Below are positions 4,760 to 7,007 of a DNA stretch of 7,007 nucleotides, in pieces. Position 1 is the stretch's first letter, and every line of letters begins with the position of its first letter. The notes under the pieces are model-generated. The model worked only from the letters and a program-made list of their open reading frames with translations, was not told where the DNA came from and searched no databases. This stretch comes from Clostridiales bacterium. Lineage in GTDB: Bacteria > Bacillota > Clostridia > Oscillospirales > Acutalibacteraceae. The stretch is taken from assembly GCA_020859725.1 (NCBI GenBank), contig JAJBVR010000027.1, forward strand, positions 1 through 7,007, written 5' to 3'. Position numbers and translations under genes: made by a program.

Positions 4760-7007
4760 GTTACGCTTCTTTCTGATTTTTTTCTTAAGCAGTCCTTTAA
4801 GCACTATAATATCGTCATAAGGCGTTGCTTTTTTTAGAATATTAAAGTTTTCAGAATCGCTTGTAAGGTCTGTTGAAATTGTGTTTTTTTCATCTTTGCT
4901 GTATCCCGCGCAATCAAGGGCATTATCAATATATATTTTTATCATTTTATTTTTTTCACGAACTATATTGATTTTATGCTGTGTTCCGCCTATGATGTTT
5001 TCGGAAATTAATTTAAGCTTTGCGGTAGTTACTTTAACATATCCTCCTTCAACACTTACTGTAATATCGTCATTGCGGCAGATAATTCCGTCTTTCACGT
5101 TATAGTCAAAGCTTATTGTAAAATCATTGCCTTCAAGATTTTCTGAATATCTGTTGTCTTCTGTGCCAAACTGAAAAATTTTAATTTCAAACGGCGCAAG
5201 AGTCATATTTATTTTATCATTATATTTATATATTTCATTATTTTCGGCGCCGCTCATATTTAAAACATTATATCTTTTAACACCGTTTAAGTTTTCAGGG
5301 CATCCCATAAGCTTATTAAGAGTAATGGTAAGAGCAGTGGATTCATTTGTCGGATTTCTAAGCGCAATTATCCCTTCTCCGTCTTTGCTCCATGAGGCGT
5401 AGCAGTATATATTGTTTTCGGTTGGGTTGCCGCCTATAAACATTGCGTTTTTTAAAATATGGTAATTTGTGCGCTGCCAATTAAGAACCTTTGAAAGTGA
5501 ACTCCATTTTTCTTCATTCATCATACCTGCGGAAATATAAAGCTCATTCAAAGCGGCTCCGCGGCACGCGTTCCAGAAAAAAGCTTTTTCAAATTCTTCA
5601 TCTGTATAATTCAGATGTGATTCATATCCGTAAATAGGCTCATGATTATATATGTGTGAAAGCGGAAACTGAAGCCCTCTTGTAACAAGAAAGCCATAAT
5701 AAATTCCGTCTCTGTAAGTTATTTCGGAATCAATCTGGGCCTGAGTTCCTTTGGGATAGTTTTTAGCAAAACCTATGTCTCCGCTGTTTTGAAGCCATAT
5801 TGAATTAACATACTGAAGCCACCAAGGTGAAGGGCTTACATAGCAGGTGAAATTTATCCACATATCTTTACCCTGCTCTTCTTTAATTGCTCTGATTGAT
5901 TTGAAAATTTTTATCCATCTTTCCCAAAGCTCGGTAACCAAGTACATTTCATGGTCACCGCCTGTGATGTGGTCATGCTTTGGATCAAGGCACGGCTTTA
6001 GCATAAAACCGTCTAATTTCCAATAATTAAGGTCATTTTCACGAGTCATTTGCACAAAAAACTTTTCAAGTTTTTTGAGATAGCGCTCAGAGGCAACGCA
6101 TATATCGTCTGATTCAGCATTGAAATATCCGTTTTCACCTTTTTCGATTCTTTTTGCAAATTTCTTTTGAAAATTATAGCCTCCGCGAGGACCGAGCCAA
6201 AGACCGAAATGACTGCCGAGATTTTTTGCGGTGTATGCGGAATCAAGAAGACCGTTTGGGAATCTTTTTTGATTTATGTTCCAAAAATCACCGTTGTAAT
6301 TGTTCCATCCGTCATCCATAACATAGCTGTCCAGAGGTGGAACCGAATGTGAGGAAAGCTGCTTTTCAACGTTATAAAAGGCGTTTCTGATATTATCAGC
6401 GTCAATATTCATCATTCTGTCATACCACGTGTTATACATAAGTCTGTAGGGCGAAGGAACTGCAATTTTTTCAATATATTCAAAAAAAGATTTTCTTAAA
6501 TCAGCAAGGGAAGTTCCGGCGGCAGAGCCCATAACAGTTGTGGGGCAGACAATTTTATCCCCTTTTTCTTTTGCACTCTTTCCCAAATAATAAATTACCT
6601 GGCCGCGGCCATGAAAAATTCCGTTTTTTGTTGCGGGGAATACAGAGCCGAAAAACAAACTGTCAATGTAAAACGGCTGACCCAAATTTGAATAAAATTC
6701 ATCAATATCAGTTTTACCGCCTGAAACCGTGTATGAGGAAGCAGAGTTTACAATTCCTATGTTTTCAAGCAAAATATAATCAATAGTTTTGGGCTCGCTT
6801 TGAGTTATTGCTATTTGCTTTTCAAGAGTGTCGCCATCCGCACCTATTCTGTAACTTAAACTGACAGTTGTTCCGCATTCTTCTTTAAATCGAAAAAAGA
6901 GTTTTCCGTTTTTTTTCAGCGCTTCAGCCACTTCTAAACCTTTAGAGGTTATTTCATCTCCGTCTGTAAATTTAACGGTAAATTCGCTTCCGCTTCCGTC
7001 CGGAATG
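4757..7007 (-). CDS. GH36-type alpha-galactosidase-like glycosidase with C-terminal LamG-like domain (5' end outside window)
   Basis: The frame is open to the window edge, so 749 residues are visible and the N-terminus is missing. A GTG at 6931-6929 is not a credible start: it lacks a ribosome binding site, and coding-like sequence continues upstream of it. Counting from the first visible codon, residues up to about 180 form a beta-rich N-terminal domain. A TIM barrel follows from SPYRLMYNTW (about 185). It holds DDGW (Asp231, Asp232, which in GH36 contact the galactose hydroxyls), FPNGLLDSAYTAKN, FGLWLGPRGG, YWKLDGF with the likely nucleophile Asp332 (6011-6013), and WLQNSGDIGF with the likely acid/base Asp410 (5777-5779). 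After a small beta domain, about 629-740 resemble a concanavalin/laminin-G-like fold (FTISFDYN, then HKINIVREKNKMIKIYIDN). The last residues are basic. GH36 enzymes release alpha-linked galactose or N-acetylgalactosamine. The motifs differ from typical members (KLD for KWD, no CSGGGxR before the acid/base), so the substrate is open. Whether it is secreted cannot be seen. Confidence 0.82.
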   Translation of the reverse strand, partial: IPDGSGSEFTVKFTDGDEITSKGLEVAEALKKNGKLFFRFKEECGTTVSLSYRIGADGDTLEKQIAITQSEPKTIDYILLENIGIVNSASSYTVSGGKTDIDEFYSNLGQPFYIDSLFFGSVFPATKNGIFHGRGQVIYYLGKSAKEKGDKIVCPTTVMGSAAGTSLADLRKSFFEYIEKIAVPSPYRLMYNTWYDRMMNIDADNIRNAFYNVEKQLSSHSVPPLDSYVMDDGWNNYNGDFWNINQKRFPNGLLDSAYTAKNLGSHFGLWLGPRGGYNFQKKFAKRIEKGENGYFNAESDDICVASERYLKKLEKFFVQMTRENDLNYWKLDGFMLKPCLDPKHDHITGGDHEMYLVTELWERWIKIFKSIRAIKEEQGKDMWINFTCYVSPSPWWLQYVNSIWLQNSGDIGFAKNYPKGTQAQIDSEITYRDGIYYGFLVTRGLQFPLSHIYNHEPIYGYESHLNYTDEEFEKAFFWNACRGAALNELYISAGMMNEEKWSSLSKVLNWQRTNYHILKNAMFIGGNPTENNIYCYASWSKDGEGIIALRNPTNESTALTITLNKLMGCPENLNGVKRYNVLNMSGAENNEIYKYNDKINMTLAPFEIKIFQFGTEDNRYSENLEGNDFTISFDYNVKDGIICRNDDITVSVEGGYVKVTTAKLKLISENIIGGTQHKINIVREKNKMIKIYIDNALDCAGYSKDEKNTISTDLTSDSENFNILKKATPYDDIIVLKGLLKKKIRKKRN

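Overview
The window holds three protein-coding genes in two converging transcription units. It looks like an anaerobic, AT-rich Gram-positive bacterium, most likely of the class Clostridia. The grounds are a full-length single-chain pyruvate:ferredoxin oxidoreductase, a signal peptidase I with one N-terminal membrane segment of the Gram-positive kind, and a perfect AAGGAGG ribosome binding site. The genus cannot be told from the sequence.

Left half, + strand: a non-coding leader of about 230 bases carries a good promoter candidate (94-122), a strongly paired 5' leader hairpin (132-170), a weaker AT-rich hairpin (176-195) and a strong ribosome binding site. These precede a complete pyruvate:ferredoxin (flavodoxin) oxidoreductase gene (235-3774). 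This enzyme joins glycolysis to acetyl-CoA and reduced ferredoxin, and the gene appears to stand alone as its own transcription unit.

Centre: the 125-base gap between the converging genes (3775-3899) holds two hairpins in tandem. One is a terminator for the oxidoreductase gene; the second is A/T-flanked and can serve both directions.

Right half, - strand: a GH36-type (alpha-galactosidase-like) glycoside hydrolase runs in from beyond the right edge, so its N-terminus is missing. It ends with a concanavalin/laminin-G-like domain. Its TGA stop shares one base with the ATG of a type I signal peptidase gene (TGATG), so the two are probably co-transcribed and translationally coupled. The signal peptidase has an uncommon build: a four-cysteine zinc ribbon and a lysine-rich linker lie in front of the membrane anchor.

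I see no mobile element, CRISPR array, tRNA or rRNA, and no convincing new multi-gene system. The points most worth following are the zinc-ribbon signal peptidase with extra outward-facing cysteines, the atypical active-site motifs of the GH36 enzyme and its tight coupling to that peptidase, and the structured leader of the oxidoreductase gene.
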